Assembly: GCA_902491565.1 (NCBI GenBank)
Contig: CABUIE010000010.1
Span: forward strand, 1-64,000
DNA length: 64,000 bases
Direction: 5' to 3'
Source: an uncultured Collinsella sp.
Lineage (GTDB): Bacteria; Actinomycetota; Coriobacteriia; Coriobacteriales; Coriobacteriaceae
Shown here: one piece after another, positions 18,019-25,472 of the stretch
Position numbering within the stretch: position 1 is the first letter of the stretch
Layout: every line of letters starts with the position of its first letter
Program-made: the position numbers and the translations under genes
Notes under the pieces: model-generated
Told to the model about the DNA's origin: nothing
The model's input: the letters and a program-made list of their open reading frames with translations, nothing else
Database searches by the model: none

Positions 18019-18054
18019 CCCGCATTCATCCGAACAAGTACGGATGAATGCGGG
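18019..18054. repeat. 14-bp perfect inverted repeat with 8-base loop
   Basis: cccgcattcatccg (18019-18032) and its exact complement (18041-18054). The motif tcatccgaaca also occurs directly repeated at 18005 and 18026, 21 bases apart. There is no T tract, so a terminator is unlikely. The right arm contains the ATG (18044) of the transposase-like frame, so this may be the terminal inverted region of the IS remnant. Confidence 0.7.
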
Positions 18055-18310
18055 AATCCGATACCCTGAGGGCCGGATCGGCCGAGCCACTGGGCACTAG
18101 CGGGACACGGTCCAGAGGATGCCGGGGCGCGGGGTCCCGTGCGGGGAGATCGCGAGGGAGCCGGGCAGGTCGCCCTCGACGATGAGCGCAGAGATACCGT
18201 CGCGCCCACCCACGAAAAGAGGGTTCCCTCGCAGGCGCCGCATCCGCACGCCCCCGCAAAGAAACCCTCGCACTCGCATCTCTACCTGCGAACCCGCACG
18301 TGCCCTCGCG
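18044..18310 (+). pseudogene. IS30-family transposase N-terminal remnant
   Basis: From ATG 18044 one frame reads about 18 codons, then hits TAG at 18098-18100. It continues through GEIAREPGRSPSTMSAEI, which matches the helix-turn-helix of IS30 transposases (consensus like REIARELGRSPSTVSREI). After that homology the frame degenerates into low-complexity Arg/Pro codons, and no DDE catalytic domain is present. I read it as a dead left end of an IS30-like element. The right boundary is approximate and the 3' end of the 7beta-HSDH gene follows within 20 bases. Confidence 0.5.
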
Positions 18311-18328
18311 CACGCGCCGCGGCAGCCG

Positions 18329-19120
18329 CTAGTCGCGGTAGAACGAGCCCATGTAGCGGATGTACTCGTCCTCGGTGTGGTTGGCCTTCCAGTCGTGGAC
18401 GGAGTCCTTGTTGCGCTGGCCGGCGATGACGGAGAGCTCCTTACCCAGCTTCTCAAAGGCCTCGTCGACGCACTCCTCGGGGGTGAGGGCGATCTTCATG
18501 ACGGCCTCGCCCTGCGGGCCGCCGGGGAGGTTGGACAGCAGGCTGGGGGTTAGGGTGGTGCCGAGGGTGATGACCTCGACGTCGACACCGGTGCCCTCGC
18601 ACTCGCAGGCCACGGCCTCGGTCATCTTGAGGATGAAGGCCTTGCCCGCGCCGTACTGGCCGTTCCAGGGGCTGGAGCTGATGCCGGTCATCGACGAGAC
18701 GTTGATCACGGCGCCGCGGTCCTGGGTGGCAAAGATCCGCATGTAGTGGTGGAAGCACTTGAGGAAGGTCACGACGTTGACGTTGATCATGGCCTCGTGC
18801 TTCTCCCAGGGGGTGTCCTGGATCTTGCCGAAGCTGTGCAGGCAGGCAACGTAGCTCATGAAGCCCATGTCCAGGCCCTCGGTCGCGGCGAAGACGGTCT
18901 CGGCCGCGCCGGGCTGGCTAAAGTCGGCGCGCACGACCTTGGTCTCCACGCCGTAGGTCTCGCGGATCTCGCCGGCGAGCACGTTCAGCTTCTCCTCGCG
19001 ACGGCCGACCATGACGACATTCATGCCGCCGGCGGCGATCTTCTCGCAGAACGCCTTGCCGACGCCCTCGGTCGCGCCCAGGATCAGGCCCCACTCACCG
19101 TACTTCTCCCTCAGGTTCAT
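18329..19120 (-). CDS. 7beta-hydroxysteroid dehydrogenase (SDR family)
   Basis: A 263-residue short-chain dehydrogenase. The nucleotide motif GATEGVGKAF is at residues 15-24. The GRR at 39-41 after the second strand is typical of NADPH preference. The triad is Ser143 (VSSMTG), Tyr156 and Lys160 (YGAGK). From memory, length, start (MNLREKYGEW) and these residue numbers agree with the Collinsella aerofaciens enzyme that reversibly reduces the 7-oxo group of bile acids to the 7beta-hydroxyl, giving ursodeoxycholate-type products. ATG 19120 has GAGAGAGGA upstream. It stands alone between an IS remnant and a non-coding stretch, opposite in strand to its neighbours, so it looks like an accessory insertion. 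Confidence 0.9.
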   Translation of the reverse strand: MNLREKYGEWGLILGATEGVGKAFCEKIAAGGMNVVMVGRREEKLNVLAGEIRETYGVETKVVRADFSQPGAAETVFAATEGLDMGFMSYVACLHSFGKIQDTPWEKHEAMINVNVVTFLKCFHHYMRIFATQDRGAVINVSSMTGISSSPWNGQYGAGKAFILKMTEAVACECEGTGVDVEVITLGTTLTPSLLSNLPGGPQGEAVMKIALTPEECVDEAFEKLGKELSVIAGQRNKDSVHDWKANHTEDEYIRYMGSFYRD

Positions 19121-19166
19121 GCTGCATCCTCTCTCTCGATGCCCATGCGGGCACATCTCCTTTAGC

Positions 19167-19186
19167 GTGCGGCCGCACAGCCGCAC
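19167..19186. promoter_or_regulatory. Candidate operator upstream of 7beta-HSDH
   Basis: A 12-bp perfect palindrome gtgcggccgcac (19167-19178) followed one base later by a further gccgcac (19180-19186), making an inverted plus direct repeat of one 7-mer. It lies 47-66 bases upstream of the start codon. A possible -10 (CATAAT on the - strand, 19202-19197) lies further upstream. No clear -35 is seen. Confidence 0.4.
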
Positions 19187-19202
19187 ACGGTGCACCATTA
19201 TG

Positions 19203-19785
19203 CGCTGAACAAGAGGGGAGCGTGTTCACGACTTTGCGAACGAGCCCGTAACAACGATGAACGGTGTCGGTCTATCACCGCGAAGAAACCCTTGCGGCAT
19301 CGAGAGAGGAGGTGCTGGCAGGTGGAACCAAAAGGTGAACGCCGCCATCTCTAGCTCCACCTTATCGGGTTTCCCGTCGCAAGCGATGCTTCAAAGAGCT
19401 TGCGCAGCGAAACGTTGGCGAAGGTCCAGGACCACGCTTTGCTGCTGCCCACTGTGACTCGGCCCTCGGCTCTGCGTAGAACCCGAAGCCGCTTTTGCAG
19501 TCGATGCGATTGACCCCGTCGAGGTCGGTGAGGGTGTAGCTTTCGCCCTCTCCATCCTGGCTCGAGCGTCCCTTGCGCTCGAAAGCAAAGTGACTTGACG
19601 CGAAGAGCACCTCACCAGCGCCGTTATTTTTTGGCATCTTTGGGGGCTGATGTACACAAATGCGACTCCACGTGCCGACCAGCAACGTCCTCCACATGTC
19701 TGGACTCTCTATGCTTGCGCTGGATAGACATCGCAGGAACGGGTATAGTATCGAAAGTTTTGTCGTTAACCAGCGGGGGAGTCCT
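19203..19785. other. Intergenic stretch between 7beta-HSDH and the CDP-alcohol transferase
   Basis: About 580 bases without a recognisable gene. On the - strand a 91-codon frame (19637 to 19362, starting MPKNNGAGEVLFAS) has a fairly protein-like composition but no ribosome binding site and no family I recognise. It may be a gene fragment. A possible -10, TATAGT (19744-19749), precedes the + strand gene. Nothing else stands out. Confidence 0.4.
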
Positions 19786-20490
19786 GTGGGAATCAAAAAG
19801 AAGATCAAAAAGGAGCTTATCGGCACTTCCGATTACCCGTCGAATAAGATCTTCACGATCTCCAATTTCATCACCTTTACGCGCCTGATCCTCACGCTCG
19901 TCTTTCTGTACCTGTTTGTGACGGATAACAACCGCATCGTCGCCATCGTGATTTATGCCATCGCCGCCTCCACCGACTGGATGGACGGGCAGATCGCCCG
20001 CATGACCAAGACGGTCTCGTGGCTCGGCAAGGTCATGGATCCCATCTGCGACCGCGCGCTGCTGTTTACGGGCGTCTTGGGCCTGGTGGTCCGTGGCGAG
20101 CTGCCTATCTGGGTCTGCGTACTCATCATCGGTCGCGACATCTACCTGGGCCTTGGCACGCTCATCGTGCGCCATTACCACCGTCGTCCCATCGATGTCG
20201 TGTTTCCCGGAAAGATTGCCACTGCGCTGCTCATGACCGGCTTCTCGCTCATGCTGCTCGGTTTCCCCGTTATTGACGGCCTGCATCTTTTACCTTCATC
20301 CCTTACGGCCTTCCCGGGCCTCAACGGAAGCTCGGTGCCCCTCGGCATCTTCTTTGTGTACGGCGGCGTGATCTTCTCCATGCTCACGGCTGTCATCTAC
20401 TCCATTAAGGGCGGAGCGGCCATTAAACAGGCTCTCGCGCATCCCGAGGACGAGGACATCGACTTTCTGAACCCTGAAATCGAAGACTGA
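19786..20490 (+). CDS. CDP-alcohol phosphatidyltransferase family protein
   Basis: A 234-residue polytopic membrane enzyme with the complete family motif D-x2-D-G-x2-A-R-x8-G-x3-D-x3-D (starting DWMDGQIARM). It transfers a phosphatidyl group from a CDP-lipid to an alcohol. GTG 19786 is chosen because CGGGGGAG lies 5-6 bases upstream and the basic start (VGIKKKIKKEL) leads into the first helix; the in-frame ATGs further upstream lack a binding site. A second, PgsA-like member is at 40778-41416, so this one may make cardiolipin or another lipid. Substrate unassigned. Confidence 0.85.
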   Translation: MGIKKKIKKELIGTSDYPSNKIFTISNFITFTRLILTLVFLYLFVTDNNRIVAIVIYAIAASTDWMDGQIARMTKTVSWLGKVMDPICDRALLFTGVLGLVVRGELPIWVCVLIIGRDIYLGLGTLIVRHYHRRPIDVVFPGKIATALLMTGFSLMLLGFPVIDGLHLLPSSLTAFPGLNGSSVPLGIFFVYGGVIFSMLTAVIYSIKGGAAIKQALAHPEDEDIDFLNPEIED

Positions 20491-20556
20491 TTCGTTGGGG
20501 TATGATTACGTACGGTTCATTATTTGCGGCAGGTCCGCGATAAGTTAGGGGTTGTC

Positions 20557-20991
20557 ATGGACAACATGGTTAACAATATGCCTCAGAATGATAAGACCGC
20601 GGACGCTACCTGCGTATTCCGCGTTCCTTCAAGCGACGTCACCGTTCCCGACCTCATGGCCAACGTGCGCATCACCGTCCCCGTTCTGTCCATCGTCAAG
20701 GGTCCGCAGACTGGTGCCGCTTTTGAACTCGAGGACGACGTGACCACCATCGGCCGCGATCCTGCGAACGGCATCTTCCTCAATGACATGACCGTTTCGC
20801 GCAGCCACGCGCGCATTATTCGCGAGGGCCTCGGCGCTCGCATCGAGGACTTGGGCTCGCTCAATGGCACCTGGGTCGACGGTGCCATCGTCAATGCAGC
20901 CCCACTGCACGACGGTTCTTCCGTCCAGATCGGTACGTTTACGCTCATCTACCACGAGAGCACGCCGGAGCGCATCGAAACCGGTGAGTAG
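20557..20991 (+). CDS. FHA-domain protein, GarA/OdhI-like
   Basis: A 144-residue protein. The FHA domain occupies about residues 50-135, with the phosphothreonine-binding motifs IGRDP, VSRSHARI and GSLNGTWV. The N-terminal tail contains DATCVFR (Thr18), which lines up with the TTSVFR kinase target of mycobacterial GarA and corynebacterial OdhI. In those proteins phosphorylation makes the tail bind its own FHA domain and releases 2-oxoglutarate enzymes. ATG 20557 follows TTAGGGG. The MerR gene is 3 bases downstream, as in the garA-Rv1828 and odhI-ftsR loci. The Coriobacteriia target is unknown. Confidence 0.85.
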   Translation: MDNMVNNMPQNDKTADATCVFRVPSSDVTVPDLMANVRITVPVLSIVKGPQTGAAFELEDDVTTIGRDPANGIFLNDMTVSRSHARIIREGLGARIEDLGSLNGTWVDGAIVNAAPLHDGSSVQIGTFTLIYHESTPERIETGE

Positions 20992-20994
20992 GGC

Positions 20995-21852
20995 ATGGCC
21001 GAACGCAACTATCTGAGTATCGGCCAAGTCGTCAACCTACTTCGAGGCGCATACCCCGATCTTTCGAACTCAAAAATTAGATTTCTAGAGGATGAGGGGC
21101 TCATTACCCCTCATCGTACGCAAAAGGGATACCGTCAGTACTCCAAGGAGGACGTTGATCGCCTGGAGGTCATTCTGCACCTGCAGAAGACCCGCTATAT
21201 GCCACTCAACGTGATTAAGCAGCGCTTGGAAAACGCCACGGACCTGTCAACGCTCGCCTACGAGGTGGGCTTGCTGTCCGATGTTCCGCTCAAGACGGAG
21301 CCCAAGGAGACTAAGCAAAAGCTGCATCCCATCGAGACCATTCCCGATATGCTGGGCGTCGAGATTTCGTTTATCCGCTCGCTCGCCGAAAACGACCTCA
21401 TTCGCATCATCAAAAGCCCGCAGAATCGTGAGCTTGTCGATGGTCGCGATTTCCCGATCATCCGCTACTGCTCCGAGCTGTCACGCTTCCATATCGAGCC
21501 GCGCAACCTGCGACAGTACGTGTCTTCCGCCAACCGCGAGTCCTCGATGTTTGAGCAGGTGCTCGTGAGCATGCTCGGAATGGATACCTCCGATGACGAG
21601 CGCGACGCCAAGCTCGAGCGTGCGTTTAAGAAGCTTCACGACCTAACGGAAGGTGTGCACACTGCGCTGCTCAAGAACCGCGTTTTTGAGTCGCTCAACG
21701 CCGTGGTCGAGGACGCCGATATCGATGCACTCGATGAGGAAATCGCTCGCTCCGAGTCCACCAAGTCCAAAAACGAAGAGATAGCCGCGCCGGCTTCACA
21801 CGAGGATTCTCTCGTAAAGCCGCTCAAGGTCGTCGCCCCTTCGCAATCCTGA
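20995..21852 (+). CDS. MerR-type regulator, FtsR/Rv1828-like
   Basis: A 285-residue regulator. The N-terminal winged helix (SIGQVVNLLRGAYPDLSNSKIRFLEDEGL, about 7-36) continues with GYRQYSKEDVDRLEVIL. A second helix-turn-helix-like region follows at about 115-150 (MLGVEISFIRSLAENDLI), and the tail is charged and coiled-coil-like. The pairing with the FHA gene matches the FtsR (cell-division regulator) and Rv1828 loci of Actinobacteria. Regulation of division genes is by analogy only. Confidence 0.82.
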   Translation: MAERNYLSIGQVVNLLRGAYPDLSNSKIRFLEDEGLITPHRTQKGYRQYSKEDVDRLEVILHLQKTRYMPLNVIKQRLENATDLSTLAYEVGLLSDVPLKTEPKETKQKLHPIETIPDMLGVEISFIRSLAENDLIRIIKSPQNRELVDGRDFPIIRYCSELSRFHIEPRNLRQYVSSANRESSMFEQVLVSMLGMDTSDDERDAKLERAFKKLHDLTEGVHTALLKNRVFESLNAVVEDADIDALDEEIARSESTKSKNEEIAAPASHEDSLVKPLKVVAPSQS

Positions 21853-21913
21853 ACCGCCACCGCGGGCAAATAACAGCTGCTGTAATTTCGGCAACCCATT
21901 GAAAGGTCATGCA

Positions 21914-22443
21914 ATGTACGACTTCGAATCTCAAATCGTCGATATCCCCGACTATCCCGAGCCCGGAGTCATCTTTAAGGACATCACGCCGCTCTTTGGC
22001 AATCCCGAGGCGCTCAAAGCCATGACCGATGCCCTCGCCGAGCACTTTGCCGGCATGGGAATCACCAAGGTCGTGGGTCCCGAGGCTCGCGGCTTTATGG
22101 TTGGCGTACCGGTGGCTGTAGCCCTTGGCGCTGGCTTTGTTCCTGCACGTAAACCGGGCAAGCTGCCGCGTGAGACCGTAAGCCAGAGCTACGAGCTCGA
22201 GTACGGCACCGATTCAATTGAGATCCATGCCGACGCTATCAGCTCTAAAGATACCGTGTTGATTCTGGACGACTTGGTCGCGACGGGCGGAACCGTCGAG
22301 GCAACAGGTAAACTGGTGCGAGATATGGGCGGAAACTTGTCGGTTACGGTTGTATCCTTGAGCTTGCGTTTCTCAACCCGCGCGAGAAGCTCACGCCGCC
22401 TGATGACGATGTGGAGCTCTTTAGCCTGGTGACGGTGGACTAG
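21914..22443 (+). pseudogene. apt: Adenine phosphoribosyltransferase with apparent 3' frameshift
   Basis: APRT, which salvages adenine with PRPP to AMP. The N-terminal ~140 residues are intact, including FKDITPL, PEARGFM and the PRPP motif VLILDDLVATGGT. After LVRDMGG the reading frame changes. As read, it ends at 22432 with an arginine/serine-rich tail. In the next frame the sequence gives the expected APRT ending (GYGCILELAFLNPREKL..., finishing FSLVTVD) and stops at 22441-22443. One missing base around 22331-22335 (short A run) explains this; the repaired length would be 176 residues, normal for APRT. ATG 21914 has GAAAGG 7 bases upstream. Real mutation or sequencing error cannot be told apart here. 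Confidence 0.85.
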
Positions 22444-22475
22444 CCGTTACCCTTAGTTACTGGAAAGGAAGCTAC

Positions 22476-23603
22476 ATGCGCACAGCAAACACGCATAAAA
22501 ACATGGCACGCTGCACTGCTACGGCAACCCTCGCTTGTGTTTTGGGCTTGGGCCTCGCGGCTCCTGCCTACGCCGATACCGCATCCGACCTTGCCGCTGC
22601 TCGTACGAAGCTCGAGCAGGTCGGTACCCAAACTCAGCAGATTTACGATGAACTCGCCACGCAGACGCAGGCGCTCGATCAGACTGCTGGCGAGATCACG
22701 CAAAAGCAGCAGGAGATCGCCGATGGTCAGGCCAAGCTCTCGACCTATGTCGCCGGCGAGTACAAAACCGGCGGCCTGAGCCTGCTTCAGGTTCTGACGG
22801 GTGTCGATGACCTGAGCGATATGCTCAACCGTCTGTTCTACTACGGCAAAGTTTCCGATAAGCAAGCTCAGACCATTCAAGAGGTCAAGGAGCTTAAGCA
22901 GCAGCTCACCGATAAGCAGGCCGAGCAGGAAAAGAACGTCGCCGCCACGCAAAAGAAGGTCGACGAGCTTAACGCCCAGCAGGCTGAAGCCCAGAACGTC
23001 GTAAACTCCCTGGATTCGCAGCTGCAAGCCGAGCTTGCCGCAGAGGCCGAGGCCAACGCCGCGCTGCAGGCCGGCATCAACGCCAGCACCGCCGAGAAGG
23101 CCACGGTGAGCAACGAGACTGCCGGTACGACCGAGAACACCAACAACGGTGGCCAGACCAGCAATAACAACAACCAGGGCGGCAACACTCCGGCTCCCAC
23201 GCCGGCACCTGCTCCGACGCCGCAGCCCCCCACGCCTGCTCCGACTCCGACGCCTTCTGCTCCGAGCCAGTCCGTCGATGGCGGTTCTGTTGTCTCGCGT
23301 GCTTACAGCAAGCTTGGTTGCGCCTATTCCTGGGGCGGAATTGGCCCGAACAGCTTTGACTGCTCTGGTTTTGTTAGCTATTGCCTCACTGGTCGCTATT
23401 GCCGCCTGGGCACCACGGGTACCTTTATGGGCTGGACGCGTGTGTCCGATCCGCAGCCCGGTGACGTTGTGGTCAACTCGTACCACACCGGCATTTACAT
23501 CGGTGGTGGTCAGATGATTCATGCTTCCGACTACAACACGGGTGTCATCATCAGCTCCGTTGCCGCCGGCATGAACAACAACTACATTTTCGTGCGCTAC
23601 TAA
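22476..23603 (+). CDS. Secreted NlpC/P60 peptidoglycan hydrolase with coiled coil
   Basis: A 375-residue exported protein. The signal peptide (about 1-33) ends at PAYA. A PcsB/CwlO-like coiled coil (about 34-210) contains GLSLLQVLTGVDDLSDMLNR. A Pro/Thr/Asn-rich linker (about 215-265) and a C-terminal NlpC/P60 domain follow, with the catalytic Cys in FDCSGFVSYC (about residue 295) and the His in SYHTGIYIGG. It probably cleaves D-glutamyl bonds in wall peptides during growth or separation, activated through the coiled coil. GGAAAGGAAG lies upstream. A terminator follows. Confidence 0.92.
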   Translation: MRTANTHKNMARCTATATLACVLGLGLAAPAYADTASDLAAARTKLEQVGTQTQQIYDELATQTQALDQTAGEITQKQQEIADGQAKLSTYVAGEYKTGGLSLLQVLTGVDDLSDMLNRLFYYGKVSDKQAQTIQEVKELKQQLTDKQAEQEKNVAATQKKVDELNAQQAEAQNVVNSLDSQLQAELAAEAEANAALQAGINASTAEKATVSNETAGTTENTNNGGQTSNNNNQGGNTPAPTPAPAPTPQPPTPAPTPTPSAPSQSVDGGSVVSRAYSKLGCAYSWGGIGPNSFDCSGFVSYCLTGRYCRLGTTGTFMGWTRVSDPQPGDVVVNSYHTGIYIGGGQMIHASDYNTGVIISSVAAGMNNNYIFVRY

Positions 23604-23626
23604 GTATTCAGATAAAGCAAACGGAT

Positions 23627-23665
23627 ATGGACCTCGTGGCTTTGAGTCATGGGGTCCATTCTTTT
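23627..23665 (+). terminator. Rho-independent terminator after NlpC/P60 gene
   Basis: A 14-bp stem (23627-23640 with 23646-23659, three G-U pairs), a 5-base loop and a following tcttttg. Confidence 0.75.
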
Positions 23666-23682
23666 GCCTTTCGTGCAGTCCG

Positions 23683-23707
23683 CTATCTAGTTTTGAATAC
23701 TAGATAG
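23683..23707. promoter_or_regulatory. 25-bp palindrome upstream of degV, copy 1 of a shared operator
   Basis: The palindrome arms ctatctag/ctagatag surround ttttgaata; pairing extends to 23680-23710. A TATAAT -10 lies at 23733-23738, so the palindrome is centred about 50 bases before the likely start of transcription. A near copy (21 of 25 identical) lies in front of the DUF1836 gene at 25357-25381. Confidence 0.7.
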
Positions 23708-23767
23708 CGGGCCAATCGGTCTACAAGATGGCTATAATTGAATGGGAACGATTAGAAAGGACCCTCT

Positions 23768-24634
23768 ATGAGCTGGGCACTTATCTCCGATTCAAGCTGC
23801 AACCTCCGCGATTGGCAACCGACCGCGCCCCATACCACCTTTGCATTTGCGCCCCTCAAAATTCGAGTGGGGGAGCGTGAATTCGTCGATGACCTTTCGC
23901 TCGATGTTCATGAGCTCAACTGCGCTGTTCAGGCGGAGACGAACGCTTCTTCGAGCGCTTGTCCCAGCGTAGGGGAGTGGGCCGAGCTCTTCAAATTGGC
24001 AGACAAGACCATCTGCATGCCGATCTCTGAGGGCGTGTCGGGCAGCTACAACGCGGCAGCCACGGCTCGCGATATGGTTCTTGCCGAGGAACCGGACCGA
24101 CAGATTCATCTAGTCAATTCACGCGCAGCTGGCGGCAAAATGGACCTCATTTTCCTGCTGTTCGACCGCTATCTTGCAAGCAACCCGGATGTCTCATTCG
24201 AGGATGCTTGCGCATACTTCGATAGTCTTGAACAGAACAGCAAAATCCTCTTCAGTTTGTGCAATTACGAAAACCTCGCCAAAGCCGGACGTATCCCTAA
24301 GGCAGCCGGCGTTATTGCCAACAAGCTCAATATCCGCATTTTGGGCACGGCGAGCGAGGCCGGTATAATCGAACTCGTCGGGCACACGCGAGGCGAAAAG
24401 AAGATGCTCAACAAGATTATCGATACCATGGAAGCCGAGGGCTTTACGGGCGGTGAGGTCATCATCGATCACGTTGAGAACGAAGCTGGAGCCCAGGCGC
24501 TTACTGACCGCATAGTCGAGCATTGGCCCGGCTCCAAAACCATCATCATGCCCTGTAACGGGCTAGATTCATACTATGCCGAAATGCATGGGCTCATTAT
24601 CGGCTACGGCATGGGCGTGGCTTCGGGCAAATAA
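23768..24634 (+). CDS. DegV family fatty-acid-binding protein
   Basis: A 288-residue DegV-type protein. The family binds a fatty acid and, in Firmicutes, presents it to fatty acid kinase. It has the family start (WALISDSSCNLRD), the ISEGVSGSYNAA loop, the LVNSRAAGGKMDLI segment and the C-terminal GLIIGYGMGVASG. GAAAGG precedes ATG 23768 by 7 bases. It is convergent with the DUF1836 gene and shares an operator-like palindrome with it. No fakA kinase is nearby. Confidence 0.9.
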   Translation: MSWALISDSSCNLRDWQPTAPHTTFAFAPLKIRVGEREFVDDLSLDVHELNCAVQAETNASSSACPSVGEWAELFKLADKTICMPISEGVSGSYNAAATARDMVLAEEPDRQIHLVNSRAAGGKMDLIFLLFDRYLASNPDVSFEDACAYFDSLEQNSKILFSLCNYENLAKAGRIPKAAGVIANKLNIRILGTASEAGIIELVGHTRGEKKMLNKIIDTMEAEGFTGGEVIIDHVENEAGAQALTDRIVEHWPGSKTIIMPCNGLDSYYAEMHGLIIGYGMGVASGK

Positions 24635-24653
24635 AGTCCAATCAAGCAAAAAT

Positions 24654-24699
24654 ACGGGCGGTACAAAGCGACAGATGGCTCTTTGTACCGCCCGTTTTA
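24654..24699. terminator. Bidirectional terminator between degV and DUF1836 gene
   Basis: A perfect 15-bp stem (24654-24668 with 24681-24695), a 12-base loop, a T-rich 3' side (ttttat) on the + strand and an A-rich left flank that gives a U-rich tail on the - strand. Confidence 0.85.
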
Positions 24700-24707
24700 T
24701 ACGTCGG

Positions 24708-25319
24708 CTAGCTATTAAACCCGTTGAACTTGAGATAGCTCATCAAGTAAGCCTTCGAAACGAAGGACGATACCGCGCTACGCACAAGCAGCGACTCACG
24801 CGTTACCTGATGCGCCGTATCGGGCACGGGAGTCTGCTCGACGGAAAACGCCGCACGAATCGATGCCTCGAGCTGATCGACCACATAATCAAAGGCCGTC
24901 GGGGCATCGTAGCTCAAACGCTGAATGTTAAAGAGTGCCTGCACAGCAGCAATAGGTAGCACCTGCTTAAAGATGCAGATAGCGATCAGGCGGGCAATCT
25001 GCTCGCGGCCATATTGCTTTTTGACCGGAGCAGGCACTAGGCCGACCTTTACGTAGTTATTGATCATCGATGGCGTAATGATAGGCTGCTCAACGCAAAT
25101 GAACAGCGGCTCCATCCACAGCGCAACATACTCAATAACCTGGTCGCGGTAGAGCGTCACATTGGGCAACTGGTCATAGCGCGGCAGACTCAACGTATTG
25201 AGTTTGCGCACGATATCGGACTGAATAAATGCATCGGGCAGCACAGTGGGCTGAATATCCTCAGGCTTAATGCTGACCGACGAATCAGACATCGGAATAA
25301 CGTGTTTAACGTGGTTCAT
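24708..25319 (-). CDS. DUF1836 family protein, MerR-like helix-turn-helix
   Basis: A 203-residue protein. The DUF1836 core (about 45-150) begins LSLPRYDQLPNVTLYRDQVIEYV and contains ITPSMINNYVKVGLVPAPVKKQYGREQIARL, a MerR-like DNA-binding arrangement. ATG 25319 follows CGGAGG. The family is common in Firmicutes and its target is unknown. Here the promoter contains the same palindrome as degV, overlapping its own -35 region. Autoregulation and control of degV are therefore inferred. Confidence 0.82.
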   Translation of the reverse strand: MNHVKHVIPMSDSSVSIKPEDIQPTVLPDAFIQSDIVRKLNTLSLPRYDQLPNVTLYRDQVIEYVALWMEPLFICVEQPIITPSMINNYVKVGLVPAPVKKQYGREQIARLIAICIFKQVLPIAAVQALFNIQRLSYDAPTAFDYVVDQLEASIRAAFSVEQTPVPDTAHQVTRESLLVRSAVSSFVSKAYLMSYLKFNGFNS

Positions 25320-25343
25320 AAAGGTCCTCCGTTCATTTTCTAT

Positions 25344-25381
25344 ATTGTATTCTAGGTTATCTAGTTTTGCATACCATATAG
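25344..25381 (-). promoter_or_regulatory. DUF1836 promoter with copy 2 of the shared operator
   Basis: The 25-bp palindrome-like element at 25357-25381 matches the degV element at 21 of 25 positions. TACAAT (- strand, 25349-25344) is a good -10; the element covers the corresponding -35 position, as for a repressor site. Confidence 0.6.
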
Positions 25382-25472
25382 CCGGCAAGAAAAATGGCGG
25401 GACAGTGCACTGATGCATCGTCCCGCCATTTAGTTAATAGATAACAACCTTACATAAGATATATTATCGTAC

